A stretch of DNA of 64,000 bases from an uncultured Collinsella sp. (GCA_958403385.1 CATXXC010000002.1:62001-126000), one strand, 5' to 3'. Shown: positions 8,766-18,274, numbered from the stretch's first letter. The notes: generated by a model not told the origin, from the letters alone. Numbers and translations: made by a program.

Positions 8766-9107
8766 TTGGCAGTCAAGATTCGCCTTGCTCGTCACGGCGC
8801 TAAGAAGCGTCCGTACTACCGTGTCGTCGTCGCCGATTCCCGCGCCCCGCGTGACGGTCGTATCATCGAGGAGGTTGGCCGCTACAACCCGATGACCGCC
8901 CCCAAGACCATCAACCTCGACCTCGAGAAGATCGCCGACTGGCAGTCCAAGGGCGCTCAGCTCACCGACGCCGTCGCTGCTCTGGTCAAGGCCGCCAACG
9001 AGGGCGAGAAGACCGAGACCGTCGTCAAGAAGTCCAAGAAGCAGCTCGCCAAAGAGGCCGAGGCCGCTAAGGCTGCCGCTGAGGCCGCTGAGGGCGCCGA
9101 GGAGTAA
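8766..9107 (+). CDS. rpsP: 30S ribosomal protein S16
   Basis: S16 is a 30S assembly protein. The product starts MAVKIRLARHGAKKRPYY, typical of the family, from a TTG at 8766 that has GGAGGAG 6 bases upstream; an in-frame TTG at 8730 would add 12 residues unlike S16. Length is 113 against a usual ~80-90; the extra C-terminal ~35 residues are a Lys then Ala/Glu-rich tail (AAAEAAEGAEE). It heads the conserved rpsP-khpA-rimM-trmD cluster. Confidence 0.96.
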   Translation: MAVKIRLARHGAKKRPYYRVVVADSRAPRDGRIIEEVGRYNPMTAPKTINLDLEKIADWQSKGAQLTDAVAALVKAANEGEKTETVVKKSKKQLAKEAEAAKAAAEAAEGAEE

Positions 9108-9110
9108 ATC

Positions 9111-9395
9111 GTGCCTGAGGTTGACGCTGCACAGCTCGAGGGTGAGGCAATGCTCTCAGATCGCATCGCCGATCTCGTCGAATGTCTCGTTGTTCAGATC
9201 GTCGACGACCCGGATTCCGTGAGCCTTGAGGTCATCGATGGTGACGACGCCTCTACGATTGAGGTTTCGGTCGCCGAGGATGACGTCGCTAAGGTCATCG
9301 GCCGTCGTGGCCGTACCATCAAGGCCATTCGCACGCTCGCCCGTGCACTGGCCGCTCGCCTCGACACTGCTGTCGAGGTAGAGGTTCTGGGCTAG
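9111..9395 (+). CDS. khpA: KH-domain RNA-binding protein KhpA
   Basis: A small single-KH-domain RNA-binding protein; family members bind RNA, often with KhpB. The KH signature is VIGRRGRTIKAIRTLARALA near residues 62-81. The GTG start at 9111 gives 94 residues and has GAGGAG upstream; an ATG at 9150 with GAGGGTGAGG upstream gives 81 residues, the usual family length, and is equally possible. Location between rpsP and rimM is the standard one. Confidence 0.9.
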   Translation: MPEVDAAQLEGEAMLSDRIADLVECLVVQIVDDPDSVSLEVIDGDDASTIEVSVAEDDVAKVIGRRGRTIKAIRTLARALAARLDTAVEVEVLG

Positions 9396-9399
9396 GACC

Positions 9400-9921
9400 T
9401 TGAGGTCCCAGTACAAAAACATCGCCCGTGTGGTCAAGCCGCACGGAAGGAAGGGGGAGGTCCTCGCGCAGCCGCTGCGGGGGCTTCCTTCTGTATTAGA
9501 GCCTGGTATGCGCGTCGCCCTGACGCCGCCGGCGCTCAAGCGCGACCGCTTTTGCACGGTCGTGTCCGTCACCGATACGGGCGATGGCGATCTGGTCTCG
9601 TTTGAGGGCATTGACGACTTGACGGCCGCCGAGGGCATCACGGGATGCTACGTGCTGGCAAATCGTGACGATTTTGAGCTCGATTCGCTCGACGCTGCCT
9701 ATACCGACCTGATGGGTCGCGAGGTGGTCGACGAGCGCTTCGGTTTACTCGGCACGATCGTCGAGATCATGTCGACGCCCGCTAACGATGTTTGGGTTGT
9801 TGAGGGCGATCGGTACGGCGAGGTACTGATTCCCGTGATCGAGCAGGTCGTGCTCGATCTTCCCGACACAGGAACAATTTCCGTCCACGTTATGGACGGC
9901 CTGATCGATATGGACAAGTAG
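9400..9921 (+). CDS. rimM: 16S rRNA processing protein RimM
   Basis: RimM binds S19 and assists maturation of the 30S head. The 173-residue protein shows the N-terminal domain (ARVVKPHGRKGEVLAQPL) and a C-terminal PRC-barrel region (DLMGREVVDERFGLLGTI...VWVVEGDRYGEVLIPVIEQ). The TTG start lies five bases after khpA. The operon position between rpsP and trmD is universal for this gene. Confidence 0.95.
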   Translation: MRSQYKNIARVVKPHGRKGEVLAQPLRGLPSVLEPGMRVALTPPALKRDRFCTVVSVTDTGDGDLVSFEGIDDLTAAEGITGCYVLANRDDFELDSLDAAYTDLMGREVVDERFGLLGTIVEIMSTPANDVWVVEGDRYGEVLIPVIEQVVLDLPDTGTISVHVMDGLIDMDK

Positions 9922-9931
9922 GGAGGACAAC

Positions 9932-10690
9932 ATGCTGATCGAGACCCTTTCGGTCTTTCCCGAGATGTTTGAGCCCGTCATGTCCACATCGATCTTGGGC
10001 CGCGCCCGCAAGGCCGGCCTTTTTGATTTTAAGGCGTATAACCTGCGCGACTGGACGCACGACCGTCATCGTACCGTCGATGACGAGCCGTACGGCGGCG
10101 GGCAGGGCATGCTCATGAAGGTCGAGCCTATCGCAGAGGCCATCGAGGCCATTAGCGCAGAGGGTCCCAAGCCCACTGTGGTGTTCTTCACCCCCTGTGG
10201 CGAGCCTTTTACGCAGCATGTGGCCGAGCGCCTGCTCAAAAGTGAGCGCCTGCTGTTTGTGTGCAGCCGCTACGAGGGCGTCGACGAGCGTGCGTATGCG
10301 TATGCCGATGAGCGTCTGTCGATCGGCGACTACGTGCTTACGGGTGGCGAACTTCCCGCTATGGTCGTTGCCGATGCCGTCGTACGCTTGATTCCCGGCG
10401 CCCTGGGCGACGAGATGAGCAATGTGGACGAGTCGTTCTCGACCGCCGAGGACGGAGGCCTGCTCGAGTACGCGCAGTACACCCGTCCCGCCGAGTTCAA
10501 CGGCGAGGGCGTGCCGCCAGTGCTCGTGAGTGGCGATCACGCCAAGGTCGACGCTTGGCGCCGCAAGAACGCCATCGAGCGCACCTGCCGCTGGCGTCCC
10601 GATCTGATCGAGACGGCGCGCCTTACGCCCCAGGAGCGTGCGTACGCGCAGGAGATTTTGGACGCTTCGTATTCGCAGAGCGAGGAGTGA
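9932..10690 (+). CDS. trmD: tRNA (guanine-N1)-methyltransferase
   Basis: TrmD makes m1G37 in tRNAs to prevent frameshifting. The 252-residue protein starts with the family's MLIETLSVFPEMFEPV and contains DDEPYGGGQGMLMK and the trefoil-knot SAM site SIGDYVLTGGELPAMVV. GGGAGG lies upstream of the ATG. The lepB ATG begins two bases after its stop. Confidence 0.97.
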   Translation: MLIETLSVFPEMFEPVMSTSILGRARKAGLFDFKAYNLRDWTHDRHRTVDDEPYGGGQGMLMKVEPIAEAIEAISAEGPKPTVVFFTPCGEPFTQHVAERLLKSERLLFVCSRYEGVDERAYAYADERLSIGDYVLTGGELPAMVVADAVVRLIPGALGDEMSNVDESFSTAEDGGLLEYAQYTRPAEFNGEGVPPVLVSGDHAKVDAWRRKNAIERTCRWRPDLIETARLTPQERAYAQEILDASYSQSEE

Positions 10691-10692
10691 GA

Positions 10693-11256
10693 ATGGTTCC
10701 ATCGCAGCATTCCGCGTTGAGGGGCGCTTTTGAGTGGATCGTGGTCATCGCGCTCGCGCTCGTGGCCACCTTCTTGATTCGCTCGTTTGTGGTCGAGCCC
10801 TTTGTGGTGCCCACCGGCTCCATGGAGTCCACGATCGAGATTGGCGACCAGATTCTGGCGCAGAAGGTGACGCTCGAACTCGGTCAGCCTGTCAGCCAAG
10901 GCGATATCGTGGTGTTTCACAACCCCGATGGCACCTCCGAGCATGATGTTCTTGTCAAGCGTGTTATTGCCACGGCCGGCCAGACGGTCGACCTGCAGGA
11001 TGGCAAGGTGGTCGTTGACGGCCAAGCGCTCGACGAGGACTATACGACGGGCATGAGCTGGCCGCTTTCGGTCCAAGCGCCCGGCGCTCAGGTAAGCTAT
11101 CCCTACACGGTTCCCGACGGGTGCGTGTGGGTGATGGGCGACAACCGCGAAAACTCTGCCGACTCACGCTACTTTGGTCCCGTCGATCGCTCTGATTTGA
11201 TCGCTGTGGCGCTTGTGCGCTACTGGCCGCTCAACCGCATCGGCGCTATCGACTAA
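10693..11256 (+). CDS. lepB: Signal peptidase I
   Basis: Membrane protease removing signal peptides from secreted proteins. One N-terminal membrane helix (WIVVIALALVATFLI, residues ~15-29) precedes the catalytic Ser43 in PTGSMEST and the general-base Lys89 in VLVKRVIA; box E, MGDNRENSADSRYFGPV, is present. The ATG at 10693 is chosen because longer in-frame starts lie inside trmD and would add non-family sequence. Length 187, typical of Gram-positive LepB. It ends the rpsP cluster. Confidence 0.95.
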   Translation: MVPSQHSALRGAFEWIVVIALALVATFLIRSFVVEPFVVPTGSMESTIEIGDQILAQKVTLELGQPVSQGDIVVFHNPDGTSEHDVLVKRVIATAGQTVDLQDGKVVVDGQALDEDYTTGMSWPLSVQAPGAQVSYPYTVPDGCVWVMGDNRENSADSRYFGPVDRSDLIAVALVRYWPLNRIGAID

Positions 11257-11315
11257 AAACCGCTATAGTACAGTACCTAACCGTGTAATCGTTTCGACGA
11301 GGGGATATTAGAGGC

Positions 11316-12227
11316 ATGAACGCTTCATCGCTTTCCTTCCAAGACATCATCCTGCGCCTCCAGCAGTACTGGGGCGAGCAGGGCTGCGTCATTATGCAGC
11401 CCTATGACTCCGAGGTCGGTGCCGGTACCTTCCATACCGCGACCACGCTGCGCTCGCTCGGTCCCGCCGAGTGGCGCACCTGCTATGCGCAGCCCTGCCG
11501 CCGTCCCGCCGACGGCCGCTACGGCGAGAACCCCAACCGCATGCAGCACTACTATCAGTTCCAGGTGCTCATCAAGCCCTCGCCGGTCAACGCCCAGGAG
11601 CTTTACCTGGGGTCTCTTGCCGCTATCGGTCTGGACCCCAACGACCATGACGTCCGCTTTGTCGAGGACGACTGGGAGAGCCCGACCCTTGGCGCCTGGG
11701 GCCTTGGCTGGGAGGTCTGGCTCAACGGCATGGAGGTCACGCAGTTTACGTACTTCCAGCAGGTGGGCGGCATCGAGGTCGACCCCGTGCCCGTCGAGAT
11801 CACCTACGGCCTAGAGCGTATCGCCATGTACGCTCAGGGCGTTAACTCGGTCTACGACTTGGTGTGGAGCTACCTGCCCGACGGCACGCCCATGACCTAT
11901 GGCGACGTGTTCCTCGAGAACGAGCGCGAGTTCAGCGCTTATAACTTTGAGGTCGCCAACGTCGAGATGATGCGTCAGAAGTTTGACGACTACGAGGCCG
12001 AGTGCCACTCCTGTCTGGAGCGCAAGCTGCCGCTGCCGGCATACGACTGCGTCATGAAGTGCAGCCACGCCTTCAACCTGCTCGATGCCCGCGGCGCGCT
12101 GTCCGCGGTCGAGCGTGCCAACTACATCCTGCGCGTCCGCGCCGTCGCCAAGGCGTGCTGCGAGGCCTACATGGCCGAGGTCGCCGGAGTCAACGAGAAT
12201 GCCGACCAGGAAGGCGAGGTGGCGTAA
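11316..12227 (+). CDS. glyQ: Glycyl-tRNA synthetase alpha subunit
   Basis: Catalytic subunit of the bacterial alpha2beta2 GlyRS. The 303-residue sequence has the conserved opening SFQDIILRLQQYWGEQGCVIMQPYD, a short form of which is diagnostic, and PNRMQHYYQFQVLIKPSP. It is preceded by GAGGGG and followed three bases later by glyS. Having separate alpha and beta genes rather than a single-chain GlyRS is notable because many actinobacteria use the single-chain form. Confidence 0.97.
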   Translation: MNASSLSFQDIILRLQQYWGEQGCVIMQPYDSEVGAGTFHTATTLRSLGPAEWRTCYAQPCRRPADGRYGENPNRMQHYYQFQVLIKPSPVNAQELYLGSLAAIGLDPNDHDVRFVEDDWESPTLGAWGLGWEVWLNGMEVTQFTYFQQVGGIEVDPVPVEITYGLERIAMYAQGVNSVYDLVWSYLPDGTPMTYGDVFLENEREFSAYNFEVANVEMMRQKFDDYEAECHSCLERKLPLPAYDCVMKCSHAFNLLDARGALSAVERANYILRVRAVAKACCEAYMAEVAGVNENADQEGEVA

Positions 12228-12230
12228 GCC

Positions 12231-14327
12231 ATGGCAGACGCTAAGGATTTCCTGTTTGAGATCGGTACGGAGGAAATGCCCTCTGCACCGCTGAACAATG
12301 CCGTCAAGCAGCTTGGCACCATGATCGCCAAGGGTCTCGACGAGGCCGGTCTGGCCCACGGCGAGGTCCGCGTGATCTCGAGTCCGCGTCGCCTGGCTGC
12401 ACTCGTTGCCGACGTCGCCACCGCGACCGATGAGGTTCACGAGGTCAAGCGTGGCCCCGCGGCCAACATTGCCTTCGACGCTGACGGTAACGCCACCAAG
12501 GCCGCCCAGGGCTTTGCCCGCAAGTGCGGTGTGGCTGCCGAGGACCTTGTCCGTCGCGAGGACACCGACGGTCGCGAGTATGTGTTCGCCGAGAAGAATA
12601 TTCCCTCCGCACCGGCTACGCCGATTCTGACCGTTCTGTGCGAGAAGACCATCGCCGGCCTGCAGTGGCCCAACTACCGCAGCCAGCGCTGGGGCCACGA
12701 GCACGCGACCTTTGTTCGTCCGGTTCGTTGGATCTGCTGCCTTTTGGGCGAGGATGTTGTGCCCGTGTCGTTTGCCGACGTGACGAGTGGCAACACCACG
12801 CGTGGTCATCGCGTACTTGGCCCTGGTGACCATGTGGTTGCCAGCCCCGCCGTTTACGAGCAGGTGCTCGAGGACGCCGGCGTGCTTTCTGCCGAGCGTC
12901 GTCGCGAGGCCATCCTCGCCGGTATCGCTGAGGTCGAGGCTGCCCGTCCCGGCTGCCATGTCGACACGCCCAAGAAGGTCTTTGAGGAGGTTATCAACCT
13001 CTGCGAGTGGCCGACGGTGCTCGTCGGTACTTTCGATGAGGAGTTCCTCAAGGTTCCGCACGAGATCATCTGCGAGTCCATGCTCACCAACCAGCGCTAC
13101 TTCCCGATCTATGACGGCGAGGGCAAGTTGACGCGTGAGTTCGTGGTCGTCTCCAACAGCAAGCCCGAGAACGCCGAGCGCGTGATCGACGGCAACGAGC
13201 GCGTCGTGCGCGCCCGTCTGGACGACGCAAAGTTCTTCTACGAGGAGGACCTGAAGATCTCCCTCGACGAGTTCCGTGAGCGTTTGGCCAAGGTTGCCTT
13301 CCAGGAGAAGCTCGGTAGCGTGCTCGCCAAGTCCGATCGCATTGAGCAGCTCGCGCTCGTTATCGCCCGCGAGGCCCATCTTGGTGCCCACCTTGCTGCC
13401 GACGCTGCTCGCGCCGCGCACCTGTGCAAGGCCGACCTGGTATCTAACGCCGTCGTTGAGTTCACGAGCCAGCAGGGCGTGATGGGCGGTTATTACGCGA
13501 CCGCGATGGGGGAGAACGACGAGGTCGCTCATGCCATTCGCGATCATTATCGTCCCCGCTTTGCCGGTGACGAGCTGCCCGAGGGCACCGCTGGCTGCAT
13601 CGTGGCCTGCGCCGACAAGCTCGATACCATTGCCGGTATCTTTGCCATCGGCGAGCCCCCGACCGGCTCTTCGGACCCCTACGCGCTGCGTCGTGCCGCT
13701 ATCGGCATCATCAACATCCTGCGCGACCGTCTGCCGATCGACCCCACGTCGCTCATCGACTTCGCCCTCGAGCTCTACAGTGAGCAGGGCATTGAGTTCG
13801 ACGCCGCCGAGGTCGCCCAGCAGGTTCACGACTTCTTCCATGGCCGCCTGGTGAGCATGGCCCGCGACGAAAAGATCCCGGCCGATACCGTTGCCGCCGT
13901 CTCTGCGGTGCACATCATCGCCCCGTCCGTCTTCTTCGCCCGCTGCGCCGCCCTCGACGAGGCCCGCAAGAACGACGCCGAGACGTTCGACAACCTTGCG
14001 ACCGCCTATGCTCGCGCCGCGCATATCTCCAAGCCCGAGCTGGGCGCGGAGTACGACCGCGCCTTGATGGGCGAGGTCGAGCTCGCGCTTGCCGATGCCT
14101 CCGAGGCTGCTCAGACCGCTGTCGACGCCGCCCTTGCTGCCGAGGATTACCCGGCCGCATTTGCCGCCCTTGCCGCCCTGCGCGCCCCCATCGACCGCTT
14201 CTTCGACGAGGTCATGGTCATGGACAAGGACGAGCAGCTCCGCGATAATCGCCTTAAGCTGCTCAACCGCTTCGAGGCCGTTTTCTCCGGCATTGCCAAC
14301 ATCGGTGAGCTTGCCCGCAAAAAGTAA
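12231..14327 (+). CDS. glyS: Glycyl-tRNA synthetase beta subunit
   Basis: The 698-residue beta subunit binds tRNA-Gly and completes GlyRS with GlyQ. The N-terminus FLFEIGTEEMPSAPL and the SQRWGHEHATFVRPVRWI segment near residue 150 are typical, and an HD-like region and anticodon-binding-like C-terminus follow (YDRALMGEVELALADA...FDEVMVMDKDEQLRDNRLKLL). It begins three bases after glyQ, indicating coupled translation. Confidence 0.97.
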   Translation: MADAKDFLFEIGTEEMPSAPLNNAVKQLGTMIAKGLDEAGLAHGEVRVISSPRRLAALVADVATATDEVHEVKRGPAANIAFDADGNATKAAQGFARKCGVAAEDLVRREDTDGREYVFAEKNIPSAPATPILTVLCEKTIAGLQWPNYRSQRWGHEHATFVRPVRWICCLLGEDVVPVSFADVTSGNTTRGHRVLGPGDHVVASPAVYEQVLEDAGVLSAERRREAILAGIAEVEAARPGCHVDTPKKVFEEVINLCEWPTVLVGTFDEEFLKVPHEIICESMLTNQRYFPIYDGEGKLTREFVVVSNSKPENAERVIDGNERVVRARLDDAKFFYEEDLKISLDEFRERLAKVAFQEKLGSVLAKSDRIEQLALVIAREAHLGAHLAADAARAAHLCKADLVSNAVVEFTSQQGVMGGYYATAMGENDEVAHAIRDHYRPRFAGDELPEGTAGCIVACADKLDTIAGIFAIGEPPTGSSDPYALRRAAIGIINILRDRLPIDPTSLIDFALELYSEQGIEFDAAEVAQQVHDFFHGRLVSMARDEKIPADTVAAVSAVHIIAPSVFFARCAALDEARKNDAETFDNLATAYARAAHISKPELGAEYDRALMGEVELALADASEAAQTAVDAALAAEDYPAAFAALAALRAPIDRFFDEVMVMDKDEQLRDNRLKLLNRFEAVFSGIANIGELARKK

Positions 14328-14361
14328 GCCAGCCTGCGCGTAAGCGCAAAAGGAGCCCCGC

Positions 14362-15225
14362 ATGGATTGCCCGGTCACCGCTCGTCCCACCGTTATCGTT
14401 ATCTCCGACTCGCTCGGCGATACCGCTTGTGAGGTGGTGCTTGCGGCGTCCGGGCAATTTGATGAAGGGGCTTTTCGCGTTTTACGTCTGCCCAAGGTGA
14501 CTTCCGTGGAGCAGGTCAAGTCATTTGTGGGGCCGCGCGTCGATGCCGACCATCGCGATATTGCCGTGTTTCACACCATTGTCGATCCGGCGCTTCGCGC
14601 CCGTGTGCTCGATTACCTGGGTATGCTGCATATCCGTTCGGTCGACCTGATCGGCCCGACGCTCGCCGTGCTGTCGTCGCTCATCGGTGTGTCGCCAAAG
14701 GGCGTCGCGGGCGTGATTCACAAGACTGATGACCGCTATTTCCATCGTATCGAGGCCATGGAGTATTTCGTTGAGCACGACGACGGGCGCGGTTGCGACG
14801 ATCTGTCGGGTGCCGATATCGTGCTGCTGGGCGTATCGCGCACGTCCAAGACGCCGCTGTCGATGTATCTGGCCTATCAAGGTTTCAAGGTTGCCAATGT
14901 TCCGTTGGCCCATGGCATGGAGCCGCCGAAGTCGATTTACGAGGTTGACCCGATGCGCCTGTTCGGCCTGATTTCGACCGTCGATGTGATTTCCGAAATT
15001 CGCGATAGCCGCTTGGGCGATGACTACGCTCGTGCCGTTGCCGGCTCCTATGCCGAGCCCGAGAGCGTGCGCAGCGAGCTTGAGGAAGCTCGTGCCCTCA
15101 TGAAACGCCTAGGCTGCTTTGTGGTGCGTACCGACGGCAAGGCCATCGAGGAAAGCGCTGCCGAGATCATCAGCCACTTGGAGGAAATCCAAGAAGCCCG
15201 TGCCCGCCGAACCCAGCAAAGTTAA
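14362..15225 (+). CDS. ppsR: PPDK regulatory protein (bifunctional kinase/phosphorylase)
   Basis: DUF299-family enzyme that inactivates pyruvate, phosphate dikinase by ADP-dependent threonine phosphorylation and reactivates it by Pi-dependent removal. The 287-residue protein shows VIVISDSLGDTACEVV at the N-terminus and the nucleotide loop GVSRTSKTPLSMYLAYQG near 155-172, followed by ANVPLAHGMEPPKSI. Its target ppdK lies 298 bases downstream, supporting the PPDK rather than PEP-synthase assignment. The symbol ppsR is used for the family in general. Confidence 0.92.
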   Translation: MDCPVTARPTVIVISDSLGDTACEVVLAASGQFDEGAFRVLRLPKVTSVEQVKSFVGPRVDADHRDIAVFHTIVDPALRARVLDYLGMLHIRSVDLIGPTLAVLSSLIGVSPKGVAGVIHKTDDRYFHRIEAMEYFVEHDDGRGCDDLSGADIVLLGVSRTSKTPLSMYLAYQGFKVANVPLAHGMEPPKSIYEVDPMRLFGLISTVDVISEIRDSRLGDDYARAVAGSYAEPESVRSELEEARALMKRLGCFVVRTDGKAIEESAAEIISHLEEIQEARARRTQQS

Positions 15226-15523
15226 CTCATTTCGGTAGCTAAAAATGCACCGTCTCAAAAAGACTACCTAAAAATAATGCACGATATTGGTAAAGCGATT
15301 TAGCAAAGAACTTGTATTTGACCTGCAATTCTCTTGCATTGGTATCTTCATAAGGTAACCACCTTTACCTACCGTTTACCGTCACATTTACCACGTTTAC
15401 CAAACCCCGCGCCCTCTACGCAAGCCCGCTCAATGCCCGCCGTATAGTACCCTCACGGCCCGCATCCGGCGGGTCGATTCGTTACCACGGTCGTGCGCGA
15501 GAGCGCATGGAAGGGGAAGTATC
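15226..15523 (+). promoter_or_regulatory. Upstream region of ppdK with TTTACC array
   Basis: This 298-base gap holds no ORF. Four direct copies of TTTACC stand at 15364-15369, 15375-15380, 15387-15392 and 15396-15401 (steps of 11, 12 and 9 bases), with one reverse copy GGTAAA at 15289-15294 and GGTAACC at 15354-15360. A -10-like TATAGT is at 15443-15448, about 40 bases after the last repeat and without a good -35. The layout resembles an operator array ahead of an activator-dependent promoter. The ppdK ribosome binding site AAGGGGAAG follows. The regulator is unknown. Confidence 0.5.
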
Positions 15524-18274
15524 GTGAGCGATTGCAAGAGGGTTTACCGTTTTGGAACCGACGCCCAGGGCACCTGTGTCACCGAGGGCGACAAGTCCAT
15601 GAACTTCGTGCTTGGCGGCAAAGGCGCTAATCTTGCCGAGATGAGCCGTATCGGCCTGCCGGTTCCCGGTGGCTTTACCATTACCTGCCAGACTTGCGTC
15701 GAGTACTCCGGTGCCGGCAACGTGTGGCCCGAGGGCGCACTCGATGAGATCGTTGCCGCCGAGGCGGACCTCGAGGCCCGCTGCGGCAAGAAGCTCGGTG
15801 ACGATAATGATCCGCTGCTCGTGTCGGTTCGCTCGGGCGCTCCGTTCTCCATGCCCGGTATGATGGACACGGTCCTCAACTTGGGCCTCAATGACGATTC
15901 CGTCCAGGGCCTCATCGCGCAGACGCAGAACCCGCGTTTTGCCTGGGATAGCTACCGCCGCTTTATCCAGATGTTTTCCAATGTCGTCATGGGCGTTGAC
16001 GCCGACCTGTTCGAGAACGCCCTGACCCAGGCCCGCCTGGTCGCCGGCGTTCGCGTCGATTCCGAGCTTTCGGCCGAGGACCTGCAGGAACTCGTCGAGA
16101 CCTTTAAGGGCATCTTCTCCGAGAACGTCGATGCCTCCCTGTATCCCGAGCTCGAGGTCGCTGACGGCAAGCCCGTTTTCCCGCACGATCCGGAGCTTCA
16201 GTTACGCCTTGCAATCCAGGCCGTCTTTGGCAGCTGGATGAACGAGCGTGCCTGCATCTACCGCAAGCAGCATGGCATTTCCGACGAACTCGGCACCGCC
16301 GTCAACGTGCAGGCCATGGCCTTTGGCAACAAGGGCGAGACCTCTGCGACGGGCGTCGCCTTTACGCGTAATCCGGCCGACGGCACCAAGGAGTTCTACG
16401 GTGACTTTTTGGTCAACGCCCAGGGCGAGGACGTCGTCGCCGGTATCCGCAACACCGAGCCCATCGCCGACCTCAAGACCACCCCGGGCCTCGAGTCCGC
16501 AGGTGAGGAGCTCGAGCGCGTGTTCCTGACGCTCGAGGATCATTACCGCGATATGTGCGATATCGAGTTCACCATCGAGCAGGGCAAGCTCTGGATGCTC
16601 CAGACCCGCGTGGGCAAGCGTACCGCCACCGCCGCCCTGCGCATCGCCATCGAAATGGTCGAGGAAGGCCTGATCACCCGCGAAGAGGCCGTGAGCCGCA
16701 TCGATCCCGCGCAGCTCGACCAACTCCTTCACCCGCAGTTTGACGCCTCCAAGAAGTACGAGGCTCTCGCCAGCGGTCTGAACGCCAGCCCCGGTGCCGC
16801 CGTGGGTGAGGTCGTGTTCTCGAGCGATGACGCCGTCGCGCGCGCCAACGAGGGTCACAAGGTCATTCTGGTTCGTTGGGAGACCAATCCCGACGACCTG
16901 AAGGGCATGGTCGCCGCCGAGGGCATCCTGACCAGCCACGGTGGCAAGACGAGCCATGCCGCCGTTATCGCCCGCGGCATGGGTACGCCCTGCGTCTGCG
17001 GCGTTGAGCGCTTCCACATCGACGCCGCCGAGAAGGCCGTGCGCATCGAGGGCAGCGACCGCGTGCTGCACGAGGGCGACGTTATCTCCATCGACGGTAC
17101 CCAGGGTATCGTCGTCGACGGCGCCGTCGACCTGGTCTCCGCCGAGCTTACCGGCGACCTGGACACCATCCTGTCCTGGGCCGACGAGATTCGCCTGGAC
17201 GAGACCGGCGGCCATGCCAACCATGTGCGCGTCAACGCCGACAATCCCGAGGATGCCGAGCTCGCCCTCGAGTTTGGTGCCGAGGCTATTGGCCTGTGTC
17301 GCACCGAGCACATGTTCCTGGGCGATCGCAAGAACATCATCCAGAGCTTTATCCTGTCTGACGATGAGGCCGTGAAGCAGCAGGCCCTGGCCGACCTGCT
17401 CAAGGTTCAGACCGAGGACTTCCTGGCGATGTTCAAGACCATGTCCGGTCGCGATGTGGTCGTCCGCCTGCTCGATCCGCCGCTTCATGAGTTCCTGGAT
17501 AATCCTCGCGAGCTCGAGGTCGCCATCACCAAGAAGGAAGCCGCCGGCGCCAGCGAGGAAGAGCTTGCAGCCCTGCGCGCCCGCCTGCGTCGTATCGACG
17601 GCATGGTCGAGTCGAACCCCATGCTCGGCCTGCGCGGCGTTCGCCTGTCCGTCGTCTTTAGCGATCTGCCGCTCATGCAGGTTCGCGCCGTCGCCACGGC
17701 CGCTGCCCGCCTTATCAAGGAGGGCAGCGGCCCGCATCCCGAGATCATGGTTCCGCTCGTTTCCATCACGGCTGAGCATGTCCAGACTCGCGAGGTCATC
17801 GAGCGCGTAATCGCCGAGGTTTCCGACGAAGAGGGTGTCGAGCTCAATATTCCCGTGGGCACGATGCTCGAGCTGCCGCGCGCCTGCATGGTCGCTGACG
17901 AGATTGCCCATCACGCAGACTTCTTCTGCTTTGGCACCAACGACCTGACCCAGACCACCTTCGGCTTCTCCCGTGACGATGCCGAGGCCAAGTTCATCCC
18001 GCTGTACATGCATAAGAAAATTCTGAAGGACAACCCCTTCGAGACCATCGACGCGGCGGTGCTGGAGCTCGTGCGCATGGCCGTGGAGAAGGGTCGCGCC
18101 ACCAACCCCGACATGCACTTTGGCGTGTGTGGCGAGCACGGCGGCGACCCCAAGTCCATCAAGGGCCTGTTTAATGTGGCCGACGTGGACTACGTGTCCT
18201 GCTCGCCCTACCGCGTGCCCCTCGCACGCCTGGCTGCCGCCCAGGCCAAGCTCGAGGCGAAGCGCTCCGCGTAA
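15524..18274 (+). CDS. ppdK: Pyruvate, phosphate dikinase
   Basis: Interconverts pyruvate, ATP and Pi with PEP, AMP and PPi; in anaerobes it serves PPi-linked glycolysis or gluconeogenesis. The 916-residue protein has the N-terminal ATP-grasp part (VYRFGTDAQGTCVTEGDK...GGKGANLAEM), the phosphohistidine domain GILTSHGGKTSHAAVIARG near 466-484 whose neighbouring Thr is the usual regulatory phosphosite, and the C-terminal PEP domain with the catalytic Cys in FGVCGEHGGDP. GTG start with AAGGGGAAG upstream. Its regulator is the preceding gene. Confidence 0.97.
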   Translation: MSDCKRVYRFGTDAQGTCVTEGDKSMNFVLGGKGANLAEMSRIGLPVPGGFTITCQTCVEYSGAGNVWPEGALDEIVAAEADLEARCGKKLGDDNDPLLVSVRSGAPFSMPGMMDTVLNLGLNDDSVQGLIAQTQNPRFAWDSYRRFIQMFSNVVMGVDADLFENALTQARLVAGVRVDSELSAEDLQELVETFKGIFSENVDASLYPELEVADGKPVFPHDPELQLRLAIQAVFGSWMNERACIYRKQHGISDELGTAVNVQAMAFGNKGETSATGVAFTRNPADGTKEFYGDFLVNAQGEDVVAGIRNTEPIADLKTTPGLESAGEELERVFLTLEDHYRDMCDIEFTIEQGKLWMLQTRVGKRTATAALRIAIEMVEEGLITREEAVSRIDPAQLDQLLHPQFDASKKYEALASGLNASPGAAVGEVVFSSDDAVARANEGHKVILVRWETNPDDLKGMVAAEGILTSHGGKTSHAAVIARGMGTPCVCGVERFHIDAAEKAVRIEGSDRVLHEGDVISIDGTQGIVVDGAVDLVSAELTGDLDTILSWADEIRLDETGGHANHVRVNADNPEDAELALEFGAEAIGLCRTEHMFLGDRKNIIQSFILSDDEAVKQQALADLLKVQTEDFLAMFKTMSGRDVVVRLLDPPLHEFLDNPRELEVAITKKEAAGASEEELAALRARLRRIDGMVESNPMLGLRGVRLSVVFSDLPLMQVRAVATAAARLIKEGSGPHPEIMVPLVSITAEHVQTREVIERVIAEVSDEEGVELNIPVGTMLELPRACMVADEIAHHADFFCFGTNDLTQTTFGFSRDDAEAKFIPLYMHKKILKDNPFETIDAAVLELVRMAVEKGRATNPDMHFGVCGEHGGDPKSIKGLFNVADVDYVSCSPYRVPLARLAAAQAKLEAKRSA

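Noticed and set aside
11811..14519. A 902-codon open frame on the minus strand opposite glyS
   Set aside because: Antisense shadow; glyQ and glyS are unambiguous.
15239..15282. Repeated TAAAAAT..TGCAC text and a GGTAG/CTACC inverted repeat after ppsR
   Set aside because: Too short and poorly paired to call a terminator or operator; noted only as part of the ppdK upstream region.
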